DNA of 64,000 nt from an uncultured Bacteroidia bacterium (GTDB lineage: Bacteria > Bacteroidota > Bacteroidia > Bacteroidales > ML635J-15), in the NCBI GenBank assembly GCA_902800045.1, contig CADCCZ010000001.1, forward strand, positions 124,001-188,000. The letters are read 5' to 3'. Positions 1-8,297 of the stretch are shown one piece after another (position 1 is the first letter of the stretch; each line of letters begins with the position of its first letter). The notes below the pieces were generated by a model. That model saw nothing but the letters and a program-made list of their open reading frames with translations, ran no database searches and was not told where the DNA came from. Made by a program: the position numbers and the translations under genes.

Positions 1-195
1 GTCGAAACTGATAGTTTTGCTGCTTAGGCATTCTCCTTTCGAATAGCCGTCGAGCGAATAGACAATCTTATACTTGCTTTCGGTGTACGATTCCACATTG
101 CCCTTTATGTTTCGGCGGTTTCTTTCGCCTATTTGAGCATACGATGAGGCTGATACAAGCAGCAGAAATCCCAATATGGCAATTGCGGTTCTCAT
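1..195 (-). CDS. Secreted protein of unknown function, N-terminal part only
   Basis: Only the first 65 codons lie in the window; the rest continues past base 1. The translation starts MRTAIAILGFLLLVSASSYA followed by Q, a clear Sec signal peptide with a likely signal peptidase I site after the AYA-like end, so the product is exported. The mature part begins with a basic stretch and contains SYTESKYKIVYSLDGYSKGE, which I do not recognise. The ATG overlaps the stop of the upstream gene in an ATGA arrangement (192-195), so translation is probably coupled to the four-paralogue operon that precedes it. Function unknown. Confidence 0.7.
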   Translation of the reverse strand, partial: MRTAIAILGFLLLVSASSYAQIGERNRRNIKGNVESYTESKYKIVYSLDGYSKGECLSSKTISFD

Positions 196-926
196 ATTGT
201 TTCCCAGTCGTCGTGCGAGTTTTCCGAAACAATTACCGAAGGTGGTAACTGCTTTAATATTTCGGTTGTGCGGTTTATTGTTTCGTTAAGTGATGCCAAT
301 GTTGCGGCGATGTTGTCGTGCGGTATACCGATTGTAATCTGGCGGTTGCCATCGACGAGCAGCGACAATTTCGATTCGTTGGCAAAGTGTTCGATGTGAA
401 AAGGCAAGTTGCTACCTTTCAGTTTGTTGCGTACTACAGCATCGATTGAAAGTATTGAAATGTCGATATTTTTTGTCTGCTTGCTGATTTCGACAAATAT
501 TTCGTTCCATTCCTGTTCCCATTGCGGATATTGGCGGTCGATCTCGACGAAAATTCGTGCGATGGCGTTTTCTTCGTTGCGTGTGACGTCGAATAGGTTA
601 TTTCCGAGGCAGAAACCGATTTTTACGCCTAGCCTATAAGCTTCCGATTTCTTGATTGTGATGTTTACATTGCTCATTCTTACGGCAATATCACCGTCCT
701 TTTCATAAATGTTTTCGGTAGGTACACCCAATTCCACGAGGTGTTCTACAAGCAAGTCGATGCTAATGTCCTTGCGTTTCCATATCGAGTGGTAAATCAT
801 TTCTCCGACCTTCTCGCTGATATAGTCGTCCTTGCCGCGTTCCACTATCGGTGCGTAGTCGTAACCGTGAGCAATGCATTCGCTTATGCGGTCGGAGAGG
901 ATGGTGGTGTATTCTTGGGGAGTCAT
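192..926 (-). CDS. Unrecognised protein, tandem paralogue A (244 aa)
   Basis: Fourth copy, in transcription order, of a family found four times in a row here. No signal peptide or membrane segment, so probably cytoplasmic. It shares with its neighbours a helical N-terminal third, a middle motif YPQWEQEW (W-x3-W, about residue 135), and a C-terminal block around residues 165-235 with LKGSNLPFHIEH followed by S-x-L-x-L-x-V and a long amphipathic helix. The invariant Glu-His pair and the serine six residues later are the best family signature. The start codon overlaps the stop of paralogue B (ATGA, 923-926). I do not recognise a known domain; the repeated Glu-His could be structural rather than catalytic. 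Confidence 0.75.
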   Translation of the reverse strand: MTPQEYTTILSDRISECIAHGYDYAPIVERGKDDYISEKVGEMIYHSIWKRKDISIDLLVEHLVELGVPTENIYEKDGDIAVRMSNVNITIKKSEAYRLGVKIGFCLGNNLFDVTRNEENAIARIFVEIDRQYPQWEQEWNEIFVEISKQTKNIDISILSIDAVVRNKLKGSNLPFHIEHFANESKLSLLVDGNRQITIGIPHDNIAATLASLNETINRTTEILKQLPPSVIVSENSHDDWETI

Positions 927-1654
927 TTCGTGTTATTGGTTATTGTCGCATTCGCAAATTTCAAAGAAAAATCCCTTGCAGTGCTTACTAGTTCTGAAAT
1001 TTTCCCTATTTCGGTGGCAAAATCGTTGTAATTTATGCAGAAGTGCAGTTGCTTGTCGTTTGCAAGAGCAACACTTATTTCGCTACGGTCGGAGAGGTGC
1101 TCGATGCTGTACGAAACGTCCAATTTCTTGAGTATGTTTTCGAGCAAGGTTTGAGCCGACAAACGGCTGATTTTCTGTTGTTTGGTCAGTTTGTGCGCTT
1201 CTGCCTTGGCTTCGGCATAGTCTATTTCGAGCCAGTTGGCGACGAGTTCTGGCAAGTCTGTTATCGTTTGGGCTAGTTGCTCGGTTGAGATGCAAATTTT
1301 GTATTCCGCTGACTTTTGCCCGTTCATAACGAAGCGAAAATAACCGTTTCCTATGTAGTCGTGCCTATACACTTCGATGCAGATTGTACCAAGGTCGATG
1401 TTTATGATGCTGTTGCCAGCGGAGAGCTCTTGAATTGCAAAACCATTGTCTTTAAGTCTTCTGACAAGCAGTTCGGCTGCGAGGTGGAATTCTTTTTCTG
1501 TGGTGGGCGATATGGTTTCCGACATCTTGTGCTGCACAAAATGTACTTTTGCTACGGTTTCATCGTCGCCACAAAGACGAGCGATTTCAAGGTCTTCGGC
1601 AAGTTGGGATATTATGTCGGTCTGTGAGTGCATTGCGGTTACGATTTTGTCCAT
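923..1654 (-). CDS. Unrecognised protein, tandem paralogue B (243 aa)
   Basis: Third gene of the four-copy series in transcription order. It is soluble and lacks a signal peptide. The C-terminal block aligns with the other copies: LKKLDVSYSIEHLSDRSEIS near residue 175, then alternating hydrophobic residues and a final helix (FATEIGKISELVSTARDF). The N-terminus (ISQLAEDLEIARLCGDD) resembles the RLAEDIRICRENGTD of paralogue C. In the middle the W-x3-W motif of A, C and D is reduced to a single Trp (ELVANWLEID), so this copy has diverged most there. It overlaps paralogue C by 16 bases and A by 4 bases. Function unknown; one operon with its neighbours. Confidence 0.75.
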   Translation of the reverse strand: MDKIVTAMHSQTDIISQLAEDLEIARLCGDDETVAKVHFVQHKMSETISPTTEKEFHLAAELLVRRLKDNGFAIQELSAGNSIINIDLGTICIEVYRHDYIGNGYFRFVMNGQKSAEYKICISTEQLAQTITDLPELVANWLEIDYAEAKAEAHKLTKQQKISRLSAQTLLENILKKLDVSYSIEHLSDRSEISVALANDKQLHFCINYNDFATEIGKISELVSTARDFSLKFANATITNNTK

Positions 1655-2385
1655 ATTTCCTTTGTGCTTGCTGGTTCGATGCTGATTTCATCGGGAATAG
1701 CATTCAGCTTTTCAATAGCATCGCGTAATGTCGGCAGAAGGTTTACGCAGGTTTCGACAAGCCTACGATGGCTGATGTCCATGCTTATCTTGCGGTTTCC
1801 GACATTTACGGTAAGCGTCGATTTTGTCTTCTTGTGTTCGAGCATATACTCGATTCCGCTGCCTTTAAGCTTTGATGCGATGAGCGTTTCGAGCGACATG
1901 CGTTCTACATCCTGGGTTTTCGACAGTCGCATGGCTTCGTCTGCTATGCTGTCCCACTCGCGGTTCCATTCGGCGTACGAGTTGCCAATCGAAACGATTA
2001 TATCGGCAATGTCGTCTGGATTTTTGTCCGAAATGCCAATTTCGTCAAACTGGTCTTGCAAAACCATTTTCGAAACTTGTCCGTAGCGCGTGTCGAAACG
2101 CATTTTTATTGCGATTTTCGTGTCTCCGAGATCAATTTCGTATTCGCGGCGTGGTTTAATTGTAATCTTTTCGTCGGCTACACCTTGTCTTTTCAGTTGT
2201 TCGAGCATTGGCTCAATGGAAAAACCCTCGTGTGCGTATGGCTTTTCGTACATCAGTTGGCTAATGCAGTTGCTGATGAATTTCCTTCGACCGATGCGGA
2301 TTTCGGCGGCGGTGTCGGTGCCGTTTTCGCGGCAAATCCTGATGTCTTCGGCAAGTCGGTTTATGTAGTACTGGCGTTTCAGCAT
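1639..2385 (-). CDS. Unrecognised protein, tandem paralogue C (248 aa)
   Basis: Second gene of the four-copy series. Soluble, no signal peptide. It shows all family marks: N-terminal RLAEDIRICRENGTD, a segment LLxxL-like ahead of GVADEKI, the middle motif YAEWNREWDSI (W-x3-W), and the C-terminal LKGSGIEYMLEHKKTKSTL block with the Glu-His pair and downstream serine. It overlaps paralogue D by 7 bases and B by 16 bases, so the four are almost certainly cotranscribed and coupled. Pairwise similarity between copies is low outside the motifs, which suggests old duplication and division of labour rather than recent amplification. Function unknown. Confidence 0.75.
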   Translation of the reverse strand: MLKRQYYINRLAEDIRICRENGTDTAAEIRIGRRKFISNCISQLMYEKPYAHEGFSIEPMLEQLKRQGVADEKITIKPRREYEIDLGDTKIAIKMRFDTRYGQVSKMVLQDQFDEIGISDKNPDDIADIIVSIGNSYAEWNREWDSIADEAMRLSKTQDVERMSLETLIASKLKGSGIEYMLEHKKTKSTLTVNVGNRKISMDISHRRLVETCVNLLPTLRDAIEKLNAIPDEISIEPASTKEIWTKS

Positions 2386-3071
2386 TTCTGATTCCTTTCT
2401 TTCATATAGATTGCTATTTCGCCCATAATTTTTGCATAATCGGTGGCAAATGTGCTATGGTCAAGGCCGAACGATTGCTCGCCAGCCTTAAGCGTTGATT
2501 TGCCGATGTGGTGCTCGATGCTGTATTTCCCGCAACTCGCAAGGAACGAATTTGCTATGGCATCGATTGTACGGCTGTCGATGGCAAATTGCTTGGCAAC
2601 TTTGGTTGCAAGGCGGTATGTGTCGGGCCATTGCTTTTCCCATTCAGGGAAAAGTCCGTCGGCTTGGTGCAGTATCCGCGCTGTGGGTTCGGTAGGAAAA
2701 CTGGTAATGTTTACGCTTCCGTCCTTGTTGCCGTCGGTTGAAATGTGGTAGGCATTCTGCGAGAAAAATGTTATGAATTCGGTGCAGAACAGACAGAAAG
2801 TATGGTTTGCAAAGTGGATTTTGTAGCAGTTCAGTGTGCTGTCGTAAGGGAAGTCGACGGGTGTAAGTCCGAGCCGTCTAAGTTCGGTAAGAAAGTTGTC
2901 CTCCGAGAAGCTTTCAACGCCTCGCGGTGTCGTGTCGAACAATGCCGACAGCTTGTACTGCATAAAGTTGTGCCTTGCCTGTGCTTCGTCGATGGCATTG
3001 TCGGCGATTGCTTCGGCAAGGACATAAAAGTATGTCTTCCATGTGTCTGTATTTGAACCAATTTCTGGCAT
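2379..3071 (-). CDS. Unrecognised protein, tandem paralogue D (230 aa)
   Basis: First of the four tandem paralogues. Soluble, no signal peptide. The middle motif is LFPEWEKQWPDT (W-x3-W), and the C-terminal block reads SCGKYSIEHHIGKSTL, so the Glu-His pair and the following serine are kept, but the protein ends about 15 residues earlier than the others. The central segment is rich in Phe and Cys (FCLFCTEFITFF). It starts three bases after the SGNH-hydrolase-like gene ends. I cannot assign a function; the shared operon with secreted proteins at both ends hints at a role linked to the cell surface, but that is inference. Confidence 0.72.
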   Translation of the reverse strand: MPEIGSNTDTWKTYFYVLAEAIADNAIDEAQARHNFMQYKLSALFDTTPRGVESFSEDNFLTELRRLGLTPVDFPYDSTLNCYKIHFANHTFCLFCTEFITFFSQNAYHISTDGNKDGSVNITSFPTEPTARILHQADGLFPEWEKQWPDTYRLATKVAKQFAIDSRTIDAIANSFLASCGKYSIEHHIGKSTLKAGEQSFGLDHSTFATDYAKIMGEIAIYMKERNQKC

Positions 3072-3074
3072 CTG

Positions 3075-3797
3075 TTACTCCTTTGGTTTTAAAGCATTTC
3101 CAACTTGTTCGGCAATCTGCCTCATCCCCGCGACTGTCGGGTGGCTGGTTTTCTTGGCGATGTTTTTCAACTCGACAACCGAAATCCCATAATGATTGCA
3201 GACTTCGCGGATTGTTGATGTGATTTCATCTTTAAGACAGTCGTTTACAATGAAATAGATTTTTGCTTTGGGATGATTTTCGGTCAGGTAGTTGGTCAGG
3301 TAAGTCATTGCCGGGCGGAAGGAGTACAAATCTTCTTCTGACCAGCCTTCATATTTCAGCGTTCCGAGCGGAGCTCCAGCCCAGTCATCGTTTGTCGCGC
3401 CAAAGACGAGGATTATGTCGGGATTGCCGATGTTTGGCGCGCGAGTGATAAAAGAGCGGTCCTTGTAGTCGCGTCCGTAGTATCCGCTGTAGCTGATTGT
3501 TGAGCCACTGTACGAGTTATTGATTTCGAGTTGCAGTCCGTATTCTTCGCAAAGAATCCACCACCAGGTCTGCTCGACTTTTTCCACATCGGTACGGTCG
3601 CGTTTGGTCTTGAAATACCACTGTTCGTTTTCAAGTGGTGTCGTGTATCCTTCGAAAGTACTGTACGAGTCACCAAGGATTGAGACGGTGGGGAGTTGGG
3701 AAAAGGAGTGAAAACAGAATAGGACTAAAAATATAATTACGGTAACTATATTTTTGATTAATCTTTCGCTTTTATATCCAAAATTATTCAGTTGCAT
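3075..3797 (-). CDS. Secreted or membrane-anchored SGNH/GDSL-hydrolase-like protein
   Basis: Product of about 240 residues. An uncleaved or cleavable N-terminal hydrophobic stretch (IVTVIIFLVLFCFHSFSQ) exports it. The SGNH block I motif is present as ILGDSYSTFEG, giving the nucleophile serine; a GATNDDW segment fits the block III region (G-x-N-D). Near the C-terminus KKTSHPTVAGMRQIAEQ places the catalytic histidine, but the Asp usually three residues before it is Lys, so the triad is incomplete in sequence. Family members deacylate carbohydrates or lipids. I chose the internal Met at 3797 because a TAnnTTTG promoter element lies at 3848-3855, which leaves almost no leader for the longer start at 3839. 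It heads the operon with the four paralogues. Confidence 0.7.
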   Translation of the reverse strand: MQLNNFGYKSERLIKNIVTVIIFLVLFCFHSFSQLPTVSILGDSYSTFEGYTTPLENEQWYFKTKRDRTDVEKVEQTWWWILCEEYGLQLEINNSYSGSTISYSGYYGRDYKDRSFITRAPNIGNPDIILVFGATNDDWAGAPLGTLKYEGWSEEDLYSFRPAMTYLTNYLTENHPKAKIYFIVNDCLKDEITSTIREVCNHYGISVVELKNIAKKTSHPTVAGMRQIAEQVGNALKPKE

Positions 3798-3847
3798 ACA
3801 TTTACAATTAACACCTTTACTACATTGTGTTGCGTACAAATTCGAGA

Positions 3848-3855
3848 CAAAAATA
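3848..3855 (-). promoter_or_regulatory. Probable -7 promoter element for the SGNH/paralogue operon
   Basis: Read on the minus strand this is TATTTTTG, matching the Bacteroidetes -7 consensus TAnnTTTG. It lies about 50 bases before the chosen start at 3797. No convincing TTTG -33 element stands at the right distance, so confidence is low. Confidence 0.35.
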
Positions 3856-3914
3856 TTATTTTTATCTCAACTTCCATTTCGTCATGGAAGAATATTTTCA
3901 CATCATTCGATGCC

Positions 3915-6083
3915 TTATGCTTTTTGTCTATTCTTTCTACAGCGGAATCCAATAAATATTCCTGCAACAGATATAATGCCGATTGCTACTAAAATCCATA
4001 TCCACAGGCAATTGCATTTTTCTGAACTTTCTTCGGGTTTTTGTGCATCGATTTCGGCAAACGGATCTTTATCGCTGAGATATTTGCCTTCGGCAATCAG
4101 TTGCAGTGCGTATTCGAGCATAACATCGGTCTCGCCATCGGCGCCCATTGTAATCTCGTTGTAGGAGAGCGGTAACTCGTAGTCGGGCAATAGTCCGCGT
4201 CCCCACGGAGTGCGCTCGCAAACGGTGGTATCGAAAACTACTTTTACCATAGGGATGGCGACAGTGTTAAGAGAGTTTGGCAATATAATGTTGGCTCGCT
4301 CAAGAGCTGTAATATAGTGGTATGCAGAACCGGTCTCGCGACCAACGCTTACACCGCGGCGGTTGCGTACCAATACCGCAGGGAAAATCGTTGCTGCCGA
4401 CATGGAACAGCCGTTTGTAAGCACATAAACTCGCCCTGTATACTGGTGACTGCTGTCGGGCATAACACAACAATTTGTTTGAATTGTGTCGAAACAATAG
4501 TAGCCTGGCTTGCCTTCAATCCGTTGGTATTCAGGGAAAATTATTTCATCATCTTGGTGATTATCACCGTACCTTAAGTATTCGAAATTTCCCTGTTTGT
4601 TTACATACAGATGGCTTCCACGTTGACGATTCATTGGTTGCTGCGCGAAGCATGACAGCAGTCGGTTTGTTACTTCAACGTCGCCCCCCTCGTTGTTGCG
4701 CAGGTCAATAATCATATTGGCTGCTTGGCATCCGCCTATCCATTGGACAATCTGTTCCAATTTGGTGCTATTTATGTCGAATGTCCTGATGGAAAGATAT
4801 GCTGTTGAATCGTTAAGCTGGCGCGTTGTATATACGCTGTCGCTGCCATGCATGGTATTAATTGTTTTCCATTTCATTATTTCGTTTATTGGAGTATCTT
4901 TTACAATAAAACGACCAGGATGCAAGCTGAACGGAATATCCACTTCCTCGCCATTATCAAAGACAATGTGACTTTTTGAATCTGCAGTGGCGCCTTGGTT
5001 CATTAGTACAGAGAACATGCTCAAAAATACACTAGTCTCTTCCATGTGACTTTGCACATTTAGATCGTATAAGTCGATGTATTGATATGCCTTTTTTGCA
5101 TAATCGCGTGCAGAAACGCCATCTATGCTAGCTATTACCCGTCCTGCATATTGTTCGTAGCCTTGACCTGTTACAAGCACGCGCAATGTGTCGTTGCACC
5201 ATATATAGAAGAATACAGGAACATAGAAGTCGTGTGGATTTGTTTCTTGTTGGTCGGGCAGAAGTGTCAAGTGGCTGTCGTGTATCTGATGTACGAACCG
5301 TATCAGGGGTACTGGCAGACGCAAGGGTATTGAATCTTTTACCGATTGGCGCAAGTCTTCCATAACCTTATGGTATTCATCTTCGGACATCAGTCCATTC
5401 AGCGAGGGATATATTTCCTTCACGGCATTTTCCAGTATGGTAATGTCTTCGCGCATCTTTTCTGGCGAGATTGGATCTTCGCGTTCAATGATGTCGAGGT
5501 GAAACTTGCTTTCCAATCCAAATGGTGTCATTGGATCATCTGCCATACCAGTTTTTGCTGTGACAGATATGCACAACGACGGTTGGTTTATTTTCCTGTA
5601 CGACCAACCTAATTGTCCAAGAGTGTCGCCGGCAGCCACTTTCTGTCCACTTTTGAAACGATAGTTTCCGCGCAGACCATCAATAGTTATTCTTCGACCA
5701 TCGGCGATGGTTATTGATAAATTCCCCGATAAATATTGGGGGTCAACATTATCAGGAGTGCCTATGCGTTGGATATTCTCGTCCCATTTTTTTTGTGGAT
5801 CATAATAAAAAGAAGCTTCAAGCCCAAGTTTTTGCCTGTAAAGTATATCAGCATATATAATTGTACCATCGGCTGGGCAAATTACAAAATCGCCGGCTTT
5901 ACCACTTATGAATATGTCGCAGCAATTGTATTCTTTTCCAATATATGAACTCGGTTGACTGATGATGTTTTCGCTGGCCTTGTGACCAGCCATAGGCCAA
6001 AGCCATGTCTGTGCAAATGCAACAGATGCCTGAAAAATGATGATTGCCAGCACTAGTGCCGACTTGTGTGAAAAGGTTCTCAT
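3915..6083 (-). CDS. Exported S41-family protease with a degenerate LytM/M23-like domain
   Basis: Product of 722 residues, from the Met that opens a good signal peptide (ending ASVAFAQ); 18 codons further upstream is possible but would destroy the signal. Residues about 30-190 resemble a LytM/M23 peptidase fold (ICPADGTIIYAD, GQKVAAGDTLGQLGW), but the zinc ligands are absent: the H-x3-D region reads EYNCCD and the H-x-H position reads LCIS. Residues about 200-660 form an S41 C-terminal-processing-protease region with IDLRNNEGGDV and, near residue 560, VLTNGCSMSAATIFPAVL holding the likely nucleophile serine. A C-terminal membrane helix (WIWILVAIGIISVAGIFIGF) followed by RCRKNRQKA anchors it. 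Likely a periplasmic protease anchored to the inner membrane; substrate unknown. Confidence 0.8.
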   Translation of the reverse strand: MRTFSHKSALVLAIIIFQASVAFAQTWLWPMAGHKASENIISQPSSYIGKEYNCCDIFISGKAGDFVICPADGTIIYADILYRQKLGLEASFYYDPQKKWDENIQRIGTPDNVDPQYLSGNLSITIADGRRITIDGLRGNYRFKSGQKVAAGDTLGQLGWSYRKINQPSLCISVTAKTGMADDPMTPFGLESKFHLDIIEREDPISPEKMREDITILENAVKEIYPSLNGLMSEDEYHKVMEDLRQSVKDSIPLRLPVPLIRFVHQIHDSHLTLLPDQQETNPHDFYVPVFFYIWCNDTLRVLVTGQGYEQYAGRVIASIDGVSARDYAKKAYQYIDLYDLNVQSHMEETSVFLSMFSVLMNQGATADSKSHIVFDNGEEVDIPFSLHPGRFIVKDTPINEIMKWKTINTMHGSDSVYTTRQLNDSTAYLSIRTFDINSTKLEQIVQWIGGCQAANMIIDLRNNEGGDVEVTNRLLSCFAQQPMNRQRGSHLYVNKQGNFEYLRYGDNHQDDEIIFPEYQRIEGKPGYYCFDTIQTNCCVMPDSSHQYTGRVYVLTNGCSMSAATIFPAVLVRNRRGVSVGRETGSAYHYITALERANIILPNSLNTVAIPMVKVVFDTTVCERTPWGRGLLPDYELPLSYNEITMGADGETDVMLEYALQLIAEGKYLSDKDPFAEIDAQKPEESSEKCNCLWIWILVAIGIISVAGIFIGFRCRKNRQKA

Positions 6084-6112
6084 ATTATTCTTAATAAATT
6101 TGTTATCAGGGG

Positions 6113-6120
6113 CAAAGATA
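6113..6120 (-). promoter_or_regulatory. Probable -7 promoter element for the S41 protease gene
   Basis: The minus strand reads TATCTTTG, a perfect TAnnTTTG match, 30 bases before the chosen start codon at 6083. A TTTTTTG lies upstream (6135-6138 read in reverse as TTTG) but only 14 bases away, shorter than the usual 17-23. It supports the shorter protein start. Confidence 0.5.
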
Positions 6121-6166
6121 AAAAAAATTACATTCAAAAAATAAAAATGTGAAATTTTTTTCTTTG

Positions 6167-6197
6167 GAAAAAAAGCAGTCGACGATTTGCCGACTGC
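6167..6197 (-). terminator. Rho-independent terminator after the CYTH gene
   Basis: On the minus strand a perfect 7-base stem (GCAGTCG / CGACTGC) encloses a 9-base loop and is followed by a run of seven T. It sits 35 bases after the CYTH stop codon and separates that gene from the S41 gene. Confidence 0.8.
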
Positions 6198-6231
6198 GTA
6201 TAGGTTTGTATGACGAGTTTATGATTCTATA

Positions 6232-6714
6232 TTATTCCTTCCACTCCTTATACGGCTTCTTGCATAGTTGCGAGTTGTTGTACTTCTTGTCGCCAGTTAC
6301 TTCCTTGCCAATCCATTCGGGAAGCGAGAATTTTGTATCTTCGGTCGGGACTTCGATTTCGGCGACGATAAGTCCTGCATTGTCGCCTAGAAACTCGTCA
6401 ACTTCCCATTTTAGACCTTGTTCGGCGGCAGGAATAACATAGCGGTATTTTTCAATCTGCGGCTTGTCGCACATGGTGTCGAGCATTTGCTTGGCTTCCT
6501 GCACGGGTATTTCGTATTCAAATTCGTTGCGGCTCATGCCAACGGTTTTGTCCTTGAGCGTCAGAAATCCTTTTTCGCCAGCAATGCGCACTCTTACCGT
6601 CATTCCGTTTTGGGTGGGAATGTAGCATTGCCTGTACAGCGTGGGAGTGGCAAGTGACTTGTATTGATCGCCTTTTACTAGGAATTTATGTTCGATTTCC
6701 TTTGCCATATTCAT
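6232..6714 (-). CDS. CYTH-domain protein (class IV adenylate cyclase/triphosphatase fold)
   Basis: Product of 160 residues. It opens MNMAKEIEHKFLVKG, the CYTH N-terminal ExExK signature in the form E-I-E-H-K, followed by basic and acidic strands typical of the triphosphate tunnel (TVRVRIAGEKGFLTLKDK, EFEYEIP, EKYRYVIP, WEVDEFLGDNAGLIVAEIE). Single-domain bacterial members usually hydrolyse inorganic triphosphate; others make cAMP or act on thiamine triphosphate, so the substrate is open. A Met two codons later (6708) is equally possible. The first codon immediately follows the T run of the ffh terminator, so expression must come from read-through or from a promoter I cannot place. Confidence 0.85.
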   Translation of the reverse strand: MNMAKEIEHKFLVKGDQYKSLATPTLYRQCYIPTQNGMTVRVRIAGEKGFLTLKDKTVGMSRNEFEYEIPVQEAKQMLDTMCDKPQIEKYRYVIPAAEQGLKWEVDEFLGDNAGLIVAEIEVPTEDTKFSLPEWIGKEVTGDKKYNNSQLCKKPYKEWKE

Positions 6715-6741
6715 AAAAAATACCCGCCATTTAGACGGGTA
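6714..6741 (-). terminator. Rho-independent terminator after ffh
   Basis: On the minus strand TACCCG-type arms (ACCCG / CGGGT) enclose a short loop and are followed by six T. It lies 20 bases after the ffh stop. The T run ends directly at the start codon of the CYTH gene. Confidence 0.75.
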
Positions 6742-6761
6742 CATATTGATATTTAATCCTA

Positions 6762-8075
6762 TTATCTTCTTCCGAAACGCTTGCCCTTGTTGGCATACAT
6801 TGTGTGCATAACCTTCTTAGTGTCATCGAATTGCTTCAGGATTCGGTTGACTTCGGCAACGCTTGTTCCGCTACCGTCGGCAATTCTCTTGCGGCGGCTT
6901 CCGTTGATGATTTCCGGATTTTCGCGCTCGGCAGGTGTCATCGAATGGATTATTGCCTCAATGCTCTTGAAAGCATTGTCATCTATGTCGATGTCCTTGA
7001 TTGCCTTGCCAAGTCCAGGAATCATGCTTGCAAGTTCCTTAATGTTACCCATCTTCTTGATTTGCTGAATCTGGGCAAGGAAGTCGTTGAAATTAAAGGT
7101 ATTCTTTGCAATCTTCTTCTGCAACTTGCGCGATTCCTCTTCATCGAACTGCTCCTGTGCGCGTTCAACGAGAGAACGGATATCACCCATGCCGAGGATT
7201 CTGTCGGCCATACGCTGCGGATGGAAAACATCGATGGCATCCATCTTTTCGCCAGTACCGACGAACTTTATCGGCTTGTTGACGACGCTGCGGATAGAAA
7301 TTGCAGCACCACCACGGGTATCACCGTCGAGCTTGGTAAGTATTACGCCATCAAAATCAAGTCTGTCGTTGAATTCCTTGGCGGTATTTACAGCGTCCTG
7401 ACCTGTCATCGAGTCAACAACGAAAAGTATTTCCTGCGGATTGATTGCCTTCTTGATGTTTTCGATTTCGTTCATCATTTCCTCGTCAACAGCCAAACGA
7501 CCGGCGGTATCGACGATTACAACATCGTAGCCGTAAGTCTTGGCGTGCTTTATACCGTTCTGGGCAATCTGCACGGGGTTTTTGTTGCCATCCTCGCTGT
7601 AAACTGGAACATTGATTTGTTCGCCAAGAACCTTAATCTGTTCGATAGCAGCAGGACGATAAACGTCGCAGGCAACGAGCAAAGGTTTCTTGCTGCGCTT
7701 AGTCTTCAACATGTTTGCCAACTTACCGCTGAAGGTTGTCTTACCAGAACCTTGCAGACCCGACATAAGGATTATTGCAGGATTGCCCTTGGTGTTGATG
7801 TCAACGGCGGTTTCGCCCATGAGCTTTGCCAGTTCGTCGTGGGCAATCTTAACCATCAACTGGCTTGGCTTAATGGACTTGATTACATTCTGGCCCATTG
7901 CCACTTCCTTTACAGTTTCGGTGAACTGCTTGGCTGTCTTGTAGTTGACGTCGGCATCAAGCAAAGCCTTGCGGACGTCCTTAAGTGTTTCGGCAACGTT
8001 TATTTCGGTAATCTTACCTTCGCCCTTCAGTATCTTGAACGATCTCTCTAATCTTTCCGATAAACTCTCAAACAT
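6762..8075 (-). CDS. ffh: Signal recognition particle GTPase Ffh
   Basis: Product of 437 residues, normal for Ffh. It binds 4.5S RNA and signal sequences and delivers ribosomes to FtsY at the membrane. The N domain starts MFESLSERLERSFKIL; the G domain has the P loop GLQGSGKTTFSGKL (near residue 108), DTAGRL and TKLDGDTRGG; the methionine-rich M domain ends with the RNA-binding GSRRKRIADGSGTSVAEVN motif. The reading frame stays open upstream into the tRNA gene, but MFESLSERL is the conserved Ffh start, so I set it at 8075. A tRNA-Thr lies 42 bases upstream on the same strand, so the two may share a transcript. An rho-independent terminator follows. Confidence 0.97.
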   Translation of the reverse strand: MFESLSERLERSFKILKGEGKITEINVAETLKDVRKALLDADVNYKTAKQFTETVKEVAMGQNVIKSIKPSQLMVKIAHDELAKLMGETAVDINTKGNPAIILMSGLQGSGKTTFSGKLANMLKTKRSKKPLLVACDVYRPAAIEQIKVLGEQINVPVYSEDGNKNPVQIAQNGIKHAKTYGYDVVIVDTAGRLAVDEEMMNEIENIKKAINPQEILFVVDSMTGQDAVNTAKEFNDRLDFDGVILTKLDGDTRGGAAISIRSVVNKPIKFVGTGEKMDAIDVFHPQRMADRILGMGDIRSLVERAQEQFDEEESRKLQKKIAKNTFNFNDFLAQIQQIKKMGNIKELASMIPGLGKAIKDIDIDDNAFKSIEAIIHSMTPAERENPEIINGSRRKRIADGSGTSVAEVNRILKQFDDTKKVMHTMYANKGKRFGRR

Positions 8076-8117
8076 ATTGTTTTCTAATTCGTTAGTCTTG
8101 ACTAAAAATGAAAAAAG

Positions 8118-8190
<73 letters not shown>

Positions 8191-8297
8191 ACTTAATAAA
8201 TAAGTGGTGCAAAAGTATATCTTTTTTCGGATATGCAAAAATATTTTTTGCGTTTTGATTTATATTGTAGCGTCGTGTCATGGCGCAAGGCTACCGA

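Noticed and set aside
6804..8051. A 415-codon plus-strand frame opposite ffh
   Set aside because: It is the mirror of the highly conserved ffh gene; long antisense frames arise from its codon bias, and the frame has no signal or domain.
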